From contig NZ_CP113864.1 in NCBI RefSeq assembly GCF_026914285.1, forward strand, positions 967,501-1,031,500: 64,000 nt of DNA. Direction: 5' to 3'. Within the stretch, counting starts at the first letter, position 1. The number at the start of each line of letters is the position of its first letter. This stretch comes from Caldicellulosiruptor naganoensis. GTDB taxonomy: Bacteria > Bacillota > Thermoanaerobacteria > Caldicellulosiruptorales > Caldicellulosiruptoraceae. Shown here in pieces: positions 8,828 to 18,177 of the stretch. The translations under genes were made by a program, and so were the position numbers. The notes beneath the pieces are model-generated. The model searched no databases. It saw only the letters and a list, made by a program, of their open reading frames with translations, and was not told where the DNA came from.

Positions 8828-9991
8828 ATGACAAAGAGAATTTGCATCTTAGGTTCAACAGGATCAATTGGCTGTCAAGCAATAGACGTTGCAAAAATGT
8901 TAGGAATAAAGGTGGTTGGGCTTTCTGCATATCAAAATGTTGAGAAACTCATACAACAGGCAAAAGATCTCAATCCCGAGATTATTTGTATAGGTGATGA
9001 GAGCTATTATTCAATTTTAAAACAGCAGTTTCCTGATAAAATAGTTGTAGCAGGGCATAAAGGCTTGGTTGAAGTTGCAACTTACCAAGATGCTGACCTG
9101 ATTGTAAATGCACTTGTTGGTATATCAGGGTTGATTCCTACTATTGAAGCAATAAAGTCAGGTAAAAAGGTTGCGCTTGCCAATAAAGAGACACTTGTTG
9201 TTGGTGGAGAAGTTATAAAAAAGATGGTTAAGGAGAAGGTAGGAGGATGGCAAGATCAAATTTTAATTCCTGTTGATTCTGAACACAGTGCAATCTTGCA
9301 GTGTCTTGTGGGCGAAGATAAGAAAAATGTGAAAAGAATAATATTGACAGCTTCAGGTGGGCCATTTAGGGGTAAAAAATTAGAAGAACTAAAAAATGTT
9401 ACAATAGAAGATGTACTTTCACATCCTACCTGGCACATGGGAAAGAAAATAACAGTGGATTCTGCCACTTTGATAAATAAGGGTTTTGAAGTTATAGAAG
9501 CGATGTTTTTCTTTGACAAAAAAGTAGATGAGATTGATGTTGTGATTCATCCACAAAGTATTATCCATTCAATGGTTGAATTTGTCGATGGGTCTATTAA
9601 AGCGCAAATTTCGAATCCTGATATGCGTCTTGCTATTGAGTACAGTTTGACATATCCACAAAGGGGTATGTGTTTAATAGAACCTCTTGACTTTAGCAAA
9701 TTAAAACAACTTACATTTGAAGAGCCGGACTTTGATACATTCTTTTTGTTAAAGCTAACATATGAATGTGCAAAAGAAGGTGGAAGTTACCCCGTTGTTT
9801 TAAATGCGGCAAATGAAGAAGCTGTAAAGTTCTTTTTGGAAGGGGAGATAACCTTTGTTGATATAATGACCTATGTAAAAAAGGTTGTTGAAAGGCACAA
9901 GCCACAACAGATTAATTCGGTTGAGGATATCTTAGAGGTTGATAAAATAGCAAGATTTGAATTAAAGAAATTGGTGGAAGGTGAACTGTAG
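8828..9991 (+). CDS. dxr: 1-deoxy-D-xylulose 5-phosphate reductoisomerase
   Basis: This encodes 387 residues. It converts DXP to MEP with NADPH, the first committed step of the non-mevalonate isoprenoid pathway. The NADPH site is at the N terminus (ICILGSTGSIGCQA), the metal-binding segment is VDSEHSAILQCL near residue 148, and the catalytic loop region reads TASGGPFRG followed by HPTWHMGKKITVDSATLINKG and NPDMRLAIEYSLTYP. It overlaps rseP by one base (TAGTG), so translation is probably coupled. Together with ispG it feeds uppS at the head of the operon. Confidence 0.97.
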   Translation: MTKRICILGSTGSIGCQAIDVAKMLGIKVVGLSAYQNVEKLIQQAKDLNPEIICIGDESYYSILKQQFPDKIVVAGHKGLVEVATYQDADLIVNALVGISGLIPTIEAIKSGKKVALANKETLVVGGEVIKKMVKEKVGGWQDQILIPVDSEHSAILQCLVGEDKKNVKRIILTASGGPFRGKKLEELKNVTIEDVLSHPTWHMGKKITVDSATLINKGFEVIEAMFFFDKKVDEIDVVIHPQSIIHSMVEFVDGSIKAQISNPDMRLAIEYSLTYPQRGMCLIEPLDFSKLKQLTFEEPDFDTFFLLKLTYECAKEGGSYPVVLNAANEEAVKFFLEGEITFVDIMTYVKKVVERHKPQQINSVEDILEVDKIARFELKKLVEGEL

Positions 9992-11043
9992 TGGTAAATC
10001 TTTTGATAGCTTTAATGGTACTCACAATTGTAATACTTATTCACGAATTTGGTCATTTTATTGTTTGCAAGTTATCAGGAGTACTTGTTGAAGAGTTTGC
10101 AATCGGATTTGGGCCAAAGATTTTCAGCATCAAGGGCAAAGAAACGGAGTACTCTGTAAGAGCATTTTTGATAGGTGGGTATGTAAAACCTCTTGGTGAA
10201 GACCAAGAAGTGGACCATCCACGTGCACTTGGGAAAGCAAAGATTCACAAAAGAATTTTAATGGTTTTAATGGGCCCATTGATGAACTTTGTACTTGCGA
10301 TTGTTATCATGATGGGAATAGGATATTTTGTTGGTTTTGGGACAAATACAATTGGTAGAGTAGAACCTACTATGCCTGCGTATCATGCAGGGATAAAACC
10401 GGGAGATAAAATAGTTGAGCTTGATGGCAATCGTGTATTTGTCTGGGACCAGGTGAGCTTCTATTTAGCTGTTCATAACATGTTGTATAAAGACAAGCCT
10501 CTTGAAATAAAAATCTTAAGAGATGGCCAAGAGTATAAGTTTTATGTAACGCCCAGATATGATCCTAATACAAAATCAAGGCGTATAGGTATATCGCCTA
10601 AGATTTCGCAAAAAAACTTTTTTGACAGTCTCTATTACAGTATATTTGCAACATATGCAGAGATAAAGGAAACCATCTATGGAGTTATTTTGATATTGTC
10701 AGGGAAGGTTTCAGGCTCTGAGGTTATGGGTCCTGTTGGAATAGTAAAAACAATTGGACAAGCAGCAAATGCCGGATTTAAACAAGACTTTATAAGCGGT
10801 CTTTTGAACATTCTGTGGCTTATGCAGCTTATTTCAGTAAATCTTGGTGTAATAAATCTCATTCCATTTCCAGCTCTTGATGGGAGCAGGCTTGTATTTT
10901 ACTTATACGAAGCAGTTGCAGGAAAGCCATTTAACAAGGAAAAGGAAGCGCTAATTCATACTATTGGATTTGTGCTTTTGCTTTTGCTGCTTGTAATTGT
11001 TACATTCAATGATATTAAAAACATTATAATGTCCGGAAGGTGA
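9991..11043 (+). CDS. rseP: site-2 intramembrane zinc metalloprotease
   Basis: This encodes 350 residues from GTG 9991. The active-site motif HEFGH is at residues 18-22 in the first transmembrane helix, a PDZ domain spans about residues 110-190 (HAGIKPGDKIVELDGNRV), and the third zinc ligand lies in NLIPFPALDGSR near residue 290, followed by a final hydrophobic helix. RseP/RasP proteases cut membrane-bound anti-sigma factors, signal-peptide remnants and division proteins. It lies between dxr and ispG, a conserved arrangement in clostridia with no known functional link. Confidence 0.95.
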   Translation: MVNLLIALMVLTIVILIHEFGHFIVCKLSGVLVEEFAIGFGPKIFSIKGKETEYSVRAFLIGGYVKPLGEDQEVDHPRALGKAKIHKRILMVLMGPLMNFVLAIVIMMGIGYFVGFGTNTIGRVEPTMPAYHAGIKPGDKIVELDGNRVFVWDQVSFYLAVHNMLYKDKPLEIKILRDGQEYKFYVTPRYDPNTKSRRIGISPKISQKNFFDSLYYSIFATYAEIKETIYGVILILSGKVSGSEVMGPVGIVKTIGQAANAGFKQDFISGLLNILWLMQLISVNLGVINLIPFPALDGSRLVFYLYEAVAGKPFNKEKEALIHTIGFVLLLLLLVIVTFNDIKNIIMSGR

Positions 11044-11048
11044 CCTTT

Positions 11049-12092
11049 TTGACAAAGAAGATAAAAATAGGAAATATTTATATTGGCGGCGGCGAACCGG
11101 TTAAAATTCAATCAATGACAAATACAAAGACAAAGGATGTTGAAAAGACGGTTGATCAAATATTGAAGCTTGAAAGCTTGGGATGTGAAATAATAAGAGT
11201 GGCAGTGCCTGACATGGAAAGTGCGAAGGCTATCGGAAAGATAAAAACAAAGATTCATATTCCAATTGTTGCTGACATTCATTTTGACTTCAGACTTGCG
11301 CTCGAGGCTATCTACAATGGAGCTGATAAGATAAGGATTAATCCTGGGAACATTGGAGGGCCAGAGAAGGTTAAAAAGATAGTTGATGAGGCAAAAAAGA
11401 ATGGTATTCCTATCAGGGTTGGCGCAAATTCCGGTTCACTTCCCAAAGAGATATTAAAAAAGTACCACTCACCCACACCTGAGGCAATTGTAGAGGCAGC
11501 TTTGAAACAAGTTGAGCTTTTGGAGAGCTTTGATTTTGACAATATTGTGATATCTGTAAAGTCATCTGATATTTTGACAACTATCAAAAGCTATGAAATT
11601 TTATCAAAAAAGACAAGCTATCCTCTTCATGTTGGACTTACAGAAGCTGGGACTTTTCTTTCTGGATGTGTTAAGTCAAGTATTGCAATAGGATACCTGC
11701 TTCTTCAAGGGATTGGAGATACAATTAGAGTCTCACTTACAGATGACCCTGAAAAAGAAGTGATTGTTGCAAAGAAGATTCTCCAAGGGTTAAAATTAAG
11801 AAAGGGTGTGAATATTATCTCGTGTCCAACATGTGCAAGGTGCAATGTGGATTTAATAAAGATAGCAAATGAGGTTGAAAATAGAGTAGGAAATCTGGAT
11901 TTGGATATTAACGTTGCAATAATGGGTTGTGCGGTAAATGGACCAGGCGAGGCAAGAGAAGCTGACATTGGAATTGCTTGCGGCGTTGGGGAAGGGCTTT
12001 TATTTAGAAAAGGAGAGATTGTTAAGAAGGTAAAAGAAGATGAACTTATTGATGAGCTGATACGTGAGATTTACTCTTTTTATAAGACATGA
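11049..12092 (+). CDS. ispG: 4-hydroxy-3-methylbut-2-en-1-yl diphosphate synthase (GcpE)
   Basis: This encodes about 347 residues. I chose TTG at 11049 because GGAAGGTGA sits about six bases upstream; a GTG at 11040 overlaps that site. IspG is a [4Fe-4S] enzyme that reductively opens methylerythritol cyclodiphosphate, the penultimate MEP-pathway step. The protein begins with the TIM-barrel segment (GGGEPVKIQSMTNTKT) and carries the cluster ligands in SCPTCARCNVDL and CAVNGPGEA near the C terminus. The motif has an additional Cys (CPTCARC), so which residues bind iron should be checked by alignment. Confidence 0.95.
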   Translation: MTKKIKIGNIYIGGGEPVKIQSMTNTKTKDVEKTVDQILKLESLGCEIIRVAVPDMESAKAIGKIKTKIHIPIVADIHFDFRLALEAIYNGADKIRINPGNIGGPEKVKKIVDEAKKNGIPIRVGANSGSLPKEILKKYHSPTPEAIVEAALKQVELLESFDFDNIVISVKSSDILTTIKSYEILSKKTSYPLHVGLTEAGTFLSGCVKSSIAIGYLLLQGIGDTIRVSLTDDPEKEVIVAKKILQGLKLRKGVNIISCPTCARCNVDLIKIANEVENRVGNLDLDINVAIMGCAVNGPGEAREADIGIACGVGEGLLFRKGEIVKKVKEDELIDELIREIYSFYKT

Positions 12093-12102
12093 GGTGAAAT
12101 TT

Positions 12103-12771
12103 ATGAAAGATAAAGTTGTCTGCTTGATACCTGCATACAATGAAGAAGAAAGAGTAGGAGCTGTTATAGACGTTGTAAAAAGTAGTAAGCTTATTGACGA
12201 AATTTATGTGATAGACGATGGCTCGTGGGACAAAACATCAGAGGTTGCGGAAAAAAAAGGTGCACATGTCTTAAGACTTTTTCAAAATATGGGAAAAGCT
12301 TTTGCAATCTTTTATGGAGTTGAGAATACACAAAGTGACATAGTTTTAATGCTTGATGCTGACCTTATAAATCTTAAGGTTAAAGATGTTGAAAACCTTC
12401 TTTTGCCTGTTTTAGAAGATAGAGCTGACATGACGGTAGGCGTATTTTCAGAAGGTAGATTCTCTACAGATTTGGCTCAAAAAATTTCTCCATTTTTATC
12501 TGGTCAAAGAGCAATAAAAAGATGGGTGTTCGATAAAATATTGGAATCAAAAAAAGATATCAAAGATTTGGGCTATGCAATTGAGATTATCTTAACAGAA
12601 TATGCTAAAAAGTTAAAACTTAGAGTTGAAACTGTACCGCTACCACAAGTCTCCCATGTTATGAAAGAAGAAAAACTTGGGTTTTTGAAGGGTGCTCAAC
12701 ACCGGATGAAGATGTACAAAGAAATTCTAAAAGGGTATGTCAATCTCAAGAAAAGTAGGGATGAGGGATGA
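12103..12771 (+). CDS. family 2 glycosyltransferase
   Basis: This encodes 222 residues from ATG 12103, set by GAGGTGAAATTT. A single GT-A domain is visible: VVCLIPAYNEEERV at the N terminus, VIDDGSWDKT with the nucleotide-binding Asp, QNMGKAFAIFYGVEN, and the DxD-type metal site in VLMLDADLINL. The C-terminal part is short and lacks membrane helices. Dolichyl-phosphate-mannose-synthase-like and glucosyl-3-phosphoglycerate-synthase-like transferases share these motifs; the acceptor cannot be deduced. It shares an ATGA stop/start overlap with polC, an unusual partner whose functional meaning is unclear. Confidence 0.8.
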   Translation: MKDKVVCLIPAYNEEERVGAVIDVVKSSKLIDEIYVIDDGSWDKTSEVAEKKGAHVLRLFQNMGKAFAIFYGVENTQSDIVLMLDADLINLKVKDVENLLLPVLEDRADMTVGVFSEGRFSTDLAQKISPFLSGQRAIKRWVFDKILESKKDIKDLGYAIEIILTEYAKKLKLRVETVPLPQVSHVMKEEKLGFLKGAQHRMKMYKEILKGYVNLKKSRDEG

Positions 12772-15700
12772 GTGAGGTTGCTTTTTTGCCACTAAAACCT
12801 GTCAAGGTTGAATTTGACAAGGCAAGCAAGCTTCTTAAGATATATATGGACAGTCTTGAAGGGCTGAACGAGATAAATCTCATTGAGCTTGAAAATAGGT
12901 TCAAAAATTCCATGGATATTTGTTTAGATGTGGAAGTTAAACTTTTAAATGGAAAAGTTGTGAATATACAGGAGTTTTTGCAAAACTACAGATGGTTTTT
13001 GATGTATAAAATTTCAAAAAAATGTAATGGTCTTAAAGCATTCTTGAGAGAGTGTGAGATTTGTTTTGAAGGGGAAAAACTTGTGTTTTTGGTCCCTAAT
13101 GGAATTAGAGACATAATGCTTGAAAGAAAGTTAGATGTGCTGATTGAGGATATTTTAAATGAAGAATTTGGCATAAAGTGCGATGTTGAGTTTAAAATCA
13201 AAGACTTTCATATTCACTTTGAGCTTGATAATGAAATTGAAAACTATTTGAAAGAGTCCGAAGAGAAGAAAAAGGAAAAGGAAGCGAAAGACACAGAGAA
13301 AAAGGATTCTGTACAAGATCCAGATGTAATATTTGGTAAGAAAATAAATGAAAAAGAAGAAATTACACCAATTTCTTTAATAAAAGTAGGTACCAAGTGC
13401 ATAATTGAAGGCGAAGTGTTTAATATTGAAATAAAGGAGACAAAAAATCAAAATGTACTCATCTATAAACTGTATGTTACGGACTACACTACATCTACCT
13501 ATGTTAAAATTGTTGCCAAGAAAGACAACATTCCTAATTCTATTTCAGTAGGAGACTATATTAAAGTTGAAGGAAACGTTGAGTTTGATGAGTTTGAAAA
13601 AGCAACAGTTGTGAATGCAAAAAATATAAACAGAGCTGTTAAGCCTGAAAGGCTTGATACAGCAGAGAAAAAAAGAGTAGAACTTCACGCTCACACAAAG
13701 ATGTCTACAATGGATGCTGTGTGTTCAGCAGAAGAGCTTATAAAAACTGCTGCAAAGTGGGGACATAGAGCAATTGCAATTACTGACCACGGCGTTGTAC
13801 AAGCATTTCCAGAGGCACAAGAAGTTAGCAAAAGTGAAGGTGTTAAAATCATCTATGGAATGGAATGCTATTTGATTGACGATGGTGTACCAGTTGTTTA
13901 CAATCCAAAAGAAGACCAGGACTTAGATGCTACATATGTAGTTGTTGATATTGAGACAACAGGTTTTGACAACCAAAGAGATAGAATAATTGAGATTGGA
14001 GCCGTCAAAATAGAAAATGGTGAGATTGTTGATAAATTTTCAACATTTGTAGACCCACAAGGAAAGATTCCTGTCAGAATCTCTGAGCTGACAGGTATTC
14101 ACCAAGATATGGTAGATAGTGCACCAAAGCTTGCAGATGCTATATTAGAATTTGAAAAGTTCTGCAGTGGCAGTATTTTAGTTGCACACAATGCTCAGTT
14201 TGACATTGGATTTTTGAAAAGAGCTTATCAGGAATGTGGTCTTATCTTTGACTATACATACGTTGATACATTAGAGCTTTCAAGAAGAGTACTTACCGAG
14301 TTGTCTTCCCATAAGTTAAGCAAAGTAGCAGATTTTTTGAATATCCAGCTCAAATCTCATCATAGGGCAGATTCTGATGCAGAAACCACTGCGAAAATCT
14401 TTATAAGTCTTATTGAAAAGTTAAAAAGCAGAGGATACAAATATTTGAAAGAACTCAATACTATTGAGACAAATGCAAAGGCAGATTTAAAATCACATAG
14501 TTACCATGCTACAATACTTGTTAAAAATCAGCAGGGGCTCAAGAACCTCTATAAACTTGTTTCATATTCTCACCTTGAATATTTCTATAAACGACCAAGA
14601 ATACCAAAAAGCTTGCTTATTCAATTAAAAGATGGTCTTATTTTAGGAAGTGCCTGTGAATCAGGAGAGGTTTTCAGGGCTATTGTGGAAGGAAAAAGTG
14701 ATGAGGATATTGAAAAGATAGCTTCACTTTACGATTTTCTTGAAATTATGCCAGTTGAGAATAACTCTTTTCTAATTAGAGAAGGGTATTTAAAAGATGA
14801 AGATCAAATAAGAGAAATCAACAAAAAGATATATCAGCTTGGGAAGAAGTTGAACAAATTGGTTGTTGCAACATCTGATGCACATTATTGCCATCCTCAT
14901 CAGAGAATCTTGAGGCAGATTCTAAAGCACAACCAGGGATATAATGATGTAGAAAATGATCCTTACTTGTACTTTAGAACAACCGATGAGATGCTAAAAG
15001 AGTTTGAATATCTTGGTAAAGAAGCTGCATATGAGGTTGTTGTTGAGAACACCAACAAAATTGCTGATATGATAGAAGATGTAAAACCGATACCTGATGA
15101 GACCTTTCCACCAAAGATTGAAGGCGCCGAGGAAGAGATTTATAACATGACAATGAAAAAGGCACATGAAATTTATGGAGATCCACTTCCTGATATTGTA
15201 AGGCAAAGGCTTGAAAAAGAGCTAAATTCTATCATAAAAAATGGATTTGCTGTAATGTATTTAATTGCACAAAAGCTTGTGACAAAGTCACTTTCAGATG
15301 GTTATTTAGTTGGCTCTCGTGGTTCTGTTGGTTCATCGCTTGTTGCTACAATGTGTGGAATTACAGAGGTAAATCCACTGCCACCGCACTATGTCTGTCC
15401 AAACTGTAAGTATTCTGAGTTTGTGACAGATGGAACAGTTGGCTGTGGTTATGACCTTGAGGACAAAGACTGCCCAAGATGTGGTACAAAACTTAGAAAA
15501 GACGGGCATGATATACCATTTGAGACTTTTTTAGGTTTTGATGGTGACAAAGAACCTGATATAGATTTGAACTTCTCCGGAGAGTACCAGCCAATTGCGC
15601 ACAGATATACAGAAGAGCTTTTTGGTCAAGGATATGTTTTCCGAGCAGGGACAATTTCAACGGTTGCTGAAAAGACTGCACACGGGTTTGTTACAAAGTA

Positions 15701-16976
15701 TGCAGAGGAAAAAGGTTTGAACTTGCACCCTGCAGAGATTTTAAGACTTTCACAGGGATGCACAGGTGTTAAACGTACAACAGGTCAACACCCGGGTGGA
15801 CTTATGATTGTTCCAAAAGACAAAGAGATTTTTGATTTTACACCAATCCAGCATCCTGCAGATAGCGAAGACAAGAATGTGATTACAACCCACTTTGACT
15901 ATCATGCAATCTCGGGAAGGTTATTGAAACTTGACATACTTGGCCATGACGATCCAACAGTTTTAAGAATGCTTCAGGACCTAACCGGAGTTGACCCGCG
16001 ATCAATCCCACTTGATGATAAAGAGACATTATCAATTTTTACAAGCACAGAAGCACTGGGAATTTCACCAGAGGATATCGACTGTGAGGTTGGAACTTTT
16101 GGCATACCAGAATTTGGCACAAGATTTGTAAGGCAGATGCTAATAGAGACAAAGCCAAAGTCGTTTGCAGAGCTTGTCAGAATATCAGGGCTTTCTCACG
16201 GAACAAATGTGTGGACAAACAACGCACAGGACCTTGTTAGAAATGGCATTGCAACGTTAAAAGAGGTAATCTCGACTCGTGATGACATAATGCTATACCT
16301 TATTCAAAAAGGTGTTCCACCGAAAGACAGTTTTAGAATAATGGAGGATGTTCGAAAAGGTAAGGGATTAAAGCCAGAAGACGAAGAGCTTTTGAGAAGC
16401 TACGGTGTGCCAGAGTGGTATATAGAAAGCTGTAAGAAGATTACGTACATGTTCCCAAAAGCTCACGCAGCAGCATATGTTATGATGGCGTTTAGGATTG
16501 CCTACTTTAAAGTTCATTATAAAGAAGCCTTTTATGCCACCTATTTTACAGTCAGGGCAGATGACTTTGACTATGCAACCATAATGAAGGGAAGAGAATT
16601 TATAAGACAAAAGATTAGAGATATGGAAAATAGAATAAATACTTTATCTCCAAAGGACAAAAACCTTCTGACAGTGCTTGAGATAGCAAATGAGATGTTA
16701 GCAAGAGGTCTTAAGTTTTATCCGGTTGATTTAAACGAGTCAGATGCAGAGAAGTTTATAATAAAAGATGGTGGACTTTTGATTCCATTTAATGCTTTGC
16801 CAAACATTGGAGTTGCTGCTGCACGCAATATTGTTGAGGCGAGAAAAGAAGGAAGATTTTTGTCGGTTGATGACCTTCAAAGAAGGGCAAAACTAAACAA
16901 ACAGGTAATTGAGATACTTACACAGTATAAGGTTTTGAAAGACCTTCCTCAAACAAGCCAGCTGAGTTTCTTTTAA
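12768..16976 (+). CDS. polC: DNA polymerase III alpha subunit, PolC type
   Basis: This encodes 1402 residues, the usual PolC length. Domains in order: N-terminal region with an acidic, lysine-rich linker (about 160-190), OB fold (about 205-295), split PHP domain starting at ELHAHTKMSTMDAV near 305, a 3'-5' DnaQ-type exonuclease from VVVDIETTGFD near 391 through HHRADSDAETT, the rest of PHP, a four-Cys zinc ribbon (CPNC and CPRC near 875-905), and the polymerase with EPDIDLNFSGEY near 928 and the helix-hairpin-helix C terminus ending QLSFF. PolC with an embedded proofreading domain is characteristic of Firmicutes and marks the taxon. No frame disruption is visible over 4.2 kb. Confidence 0.98.
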   Translation: MSEVAFLPLKPVKVEFDKASKLLKIYMDSLEGLNEINLIELENRFKNSMDICLDVEVKLLNGKVVNIQEFLQNYRWFLMYKISKKCNGLKAFLRECEICFEGEKLVFLVPNGIRDIMLERKLDVLIEDILNEEFGIKCDVEFKIKDFHIHFELDNEIENYLKESEEKKKEKEAKDTEKKDSVQDPDVIFGKKINEKEEITPISLIKVGTKCIIEGEVFNIEIKETKNQNVLIYKLYVTDYTTSTYVKIVAKKDNIPNSISVGDYIKVEGNVEFDEFEKATVVNAKNINRAVKPERLDTAEKKRVELHAHTKMSTMDAVCSAEELIKTAAKWGHRAIAITDHGVVQAFPEAQEVSKSEGVKIIYGMECYLIDDGVPVVYNPKEDQDLDATYVVVDIETTGFDNQRDRIIEIGAVKIENGEIVDKFSTFVDPQGKIPVRISELTGIHQDMVDSAPKLADAILEFEKFCSGSILVAHNAQFDIGFLKRAYQECGLIFDYTYVDTLELSRRVLTELSSHKLSKVADFLNIQLKSHHRADSDAETTAKIFISLIEKLKSRGYKYLKELNTIETNAKADLKSHSYHATILVKNQQGLKNLYKLVSYSHLEYFYKRPRIPKSLLIQLKDGLILGSACESGEVFRAIVEGKSDEDIEKIASLYDFLEIMPVENNSFLIREGYLKDEDQIREINKKIYQLGKKLNKLVVATSDAHYCHPHQRILRQILKHNQGYNDVENDPYLYFRTTDEMLKEFEYLGKEAAYEVVVENTNKIADMIEDVKPIPDETFPPKIEGAEEEIYNMTMKKAHEIYGDPLPDIVRQRLEKELNSIIKNGFAVMYLIAQKLVTKSLSDGYLVGSRGSVGSSLVATMCGITEVNPLPPHYVCPNCKYSEFVTDGTVGCGYDLEDKDCPRCGTKLRKDGHDIPFETFLGFDGDKEPDIDLNFSGEYQPIAHRYTEELFGQGYVFRAGTISTVAEKTAHGFVTKYAEEKGLNLHPAEILRLSQGCTGVKRTTGQHPGGLMIVPKDKEIFDFTPIQHPADSEDKNVITTHFDYHAISGRLLKLDILGHDDPTVLRMLQDLTGVDPRSIPLDDKETLSIFTSTEALGISPEDIDCEVGTFGIPEFGTRFVRQMLIETKPKSFAELVRISGLSHGTNVWTNNAQDLVRNGIATLKEVISTRDDIMLYLIQKGVPPKDSFRIMEDVRKGKGLKPEDEELLRSYGVPEWYIESCKKITYMFPKAHAAAYVMMAFRIAYFKVHYKEAFYATYFTVRADDFDYATIMKGREFIRQKIRDMENRINTLSPKDKNLLTVLEIANEMLARGLKFYPVDLNESDAEKFIIKDGGLLIPFNALPNIGVAAARNIVEARKEGRFLSVDDLQRRAKLNKQVIEILTQYKVLKDLPQTSQLSFF

Positions 16977-17008
16977 ATTTTAGAAAAATTATGGAAAGGA
17001 ACATTAAG

Positions 17009-17644
17009 ATGAAGGCAGTTGTTATCTCAAATGGCAATGTAGAAGACAAGGCTTTTTATGAAGAGTATTTGAATAAGGCAGATTTTGTTATTTGCTGTGA
17101 TGGCGGTGCAAATGTCGCATATAAATATGGCTTTTTGCCAAACTTAATAATAGGAGACTTTGACTCTGTTGATAAAAATGTTTTGGAATATTTTAGAAGC
17201 AAAAATGTAGAAATTTTGGAATATCCTCGTGAAAAAGACAAAACTGATACTCAGATTGCTGTTGAGTACTTAGCTGGGAAAGATTTTGATGAGGTAATCA
17301 TGCTTTCTTGTACAGGGAAAAGAATTGACCATGTACTGGCAAACATAACACTTTTATACTACCTTCTTGAACGCAATATAAAAAGTTTTATTGCTGATAG
17401 AAATAACATAATTACAATGACAAAAGACAAAATAAAGATTGAAGGTAAAAAGGGATCCATTTTATCTTTGCTACCATATACCAAAACTGTAAGAGGTATT
17501 TCAACGAAGGGGTTGTATTATCCACTAAAAGATGGTAGCATGGAGTTTGGCAATCCTTATGGCATATCAAATGTTATTATAGAAGATGAAGCAATTGTTG
17601 AGGTAAAAGAAGGGGTATTATTGGTAATATTATCAAGTGATTAA
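17009..17644 (+). CDS. thiN: thiamine pyrophosphokinase
   Basis: This encodes 211 residues from ATG 17009, with GGAAAGGAA upstream; an in-frame ATG at 16991 would leave no ribosome site. The enzyme transfers diphosphate from ATP to thiamine. Motifs are FVICCDGGANVAYKYG, PNLIIGDFDSVD with acidic metal-binding residues, EKDKTDTQIAVEY, and a C-terminal beta domain containing TKGLYYPLKDGSMEFGNPYGISN that forms the thiamine pocket. It follows polC after 32 bases and may be read from the same transcript. Confidence 0.93.
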   Translation: MKAVVISNGNVEDKAFYEEYLNKADFVICCDGGANVAYKYGFLPNLIIGDFDSVDKNVLEYFRSKNVEILEYPREKDKTDTQIAVEYLAGKDFDEVIMLSCTGKRIDHVLANITLLYYLLERNIKSFIADRNNIITMTKDKIKIEGKKGSILSLLPYTKTVRGISTKGLYYPLKDGSMEFGNPYGISNVIIEDEAIVEVKEGVLLVILSSD

Positions 17645-17704
17645 ATTCGATAAAAATAATCATACTAAAGAGTAGAGTCGCTTTTTAAAAAGGGGGTCAA
17701 ACTT

Positions 17705-17980
17705 ATGCTTGGATTTATAATGACCCTGATTGTTGCAGCAATTGCAGGTTATATTGGTGATGCACTGACTAAGTACAAGATGCCAGGTGGTTTTATTGGA
17801 GCAATGATTGCAGGACTTGTTGGTTCATGGATTGGTGCATATATTCCTTTTTTCAAAAAGCTTGGACCTGTTATAGCTGGAATTCCGATTATTCCAACTA
17901 TACTTGGTGCCGCGATATTCATCTTTATATTAGGACTGTTTAGAAAAGGTGCTGAAGAGGTAAGCAAACCACAGCAATAG
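17705..17980 (+). CDS. GlsB/YeaQ/YmgE-type small membrane protein
   Basis: This encodes 91 residues, with a strong AAGGGGG site. Three hydrophobic helices with repeated glycines (GFIGAMIAGLVGSWIGAY) match the transglycosylase-associated/YeaQ family, small integral membrane proteins linked to general stress and alkaline response. Their molecular role is unknown despite the family name. The gene stands alone between polC-thiN and msmK and is followed by a terminator-like hairpin. Confidence 0.85.
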   Translation: MLGFIMTLIVAAIAGYIGDALTKYKMPGGFIGAMIAGLVGSWIGAYIPFFKKLGPVIAGIPIIPTILGAAIFIFILGLFRKGAEEVSKPQQ

Positions 17981-17991
17981 TAACAATTGGT

Positions 17992-18025
17992 TGATAAGGT
18001 ACAACTCCTTATCAGCCTTTGTTTT
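17992..18025 (+). terminator. rho-independent terminator-like hairpin
   Basis: TGATAAGG (17992-17999) pairs with CCTTATCA (18007-18014), followed by GCC and a T-rich tract. Confidence 0.6.
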
Positions 18026-18092
18026 TGGTAAGATAGTTTAGACATGTTACCTAAAAGGTTTTTAAAAAGTTTGTTTAAAAAATCAATAGTTT

Positions 18093-18122
18093 TTGGCCGC
18101 AAATAATTGTATAGTCTATAGT
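18093..18122 (+). promoter_or_regulatory. possible promoter upstream of msmK
   Basis: TTGGCC (18093-18098) and TATAGT (18117-18122) with an 18-base spacer. A second TATAGT at 18110 overlaps it, so the true -10 box is uncertain. Confidence 0.35.
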
Positions 18123-18177
18123 AGAAGAAAATTTTTGCGAATTAATATACAAATACTGTGTAGGAGGTAAAAGAAAA

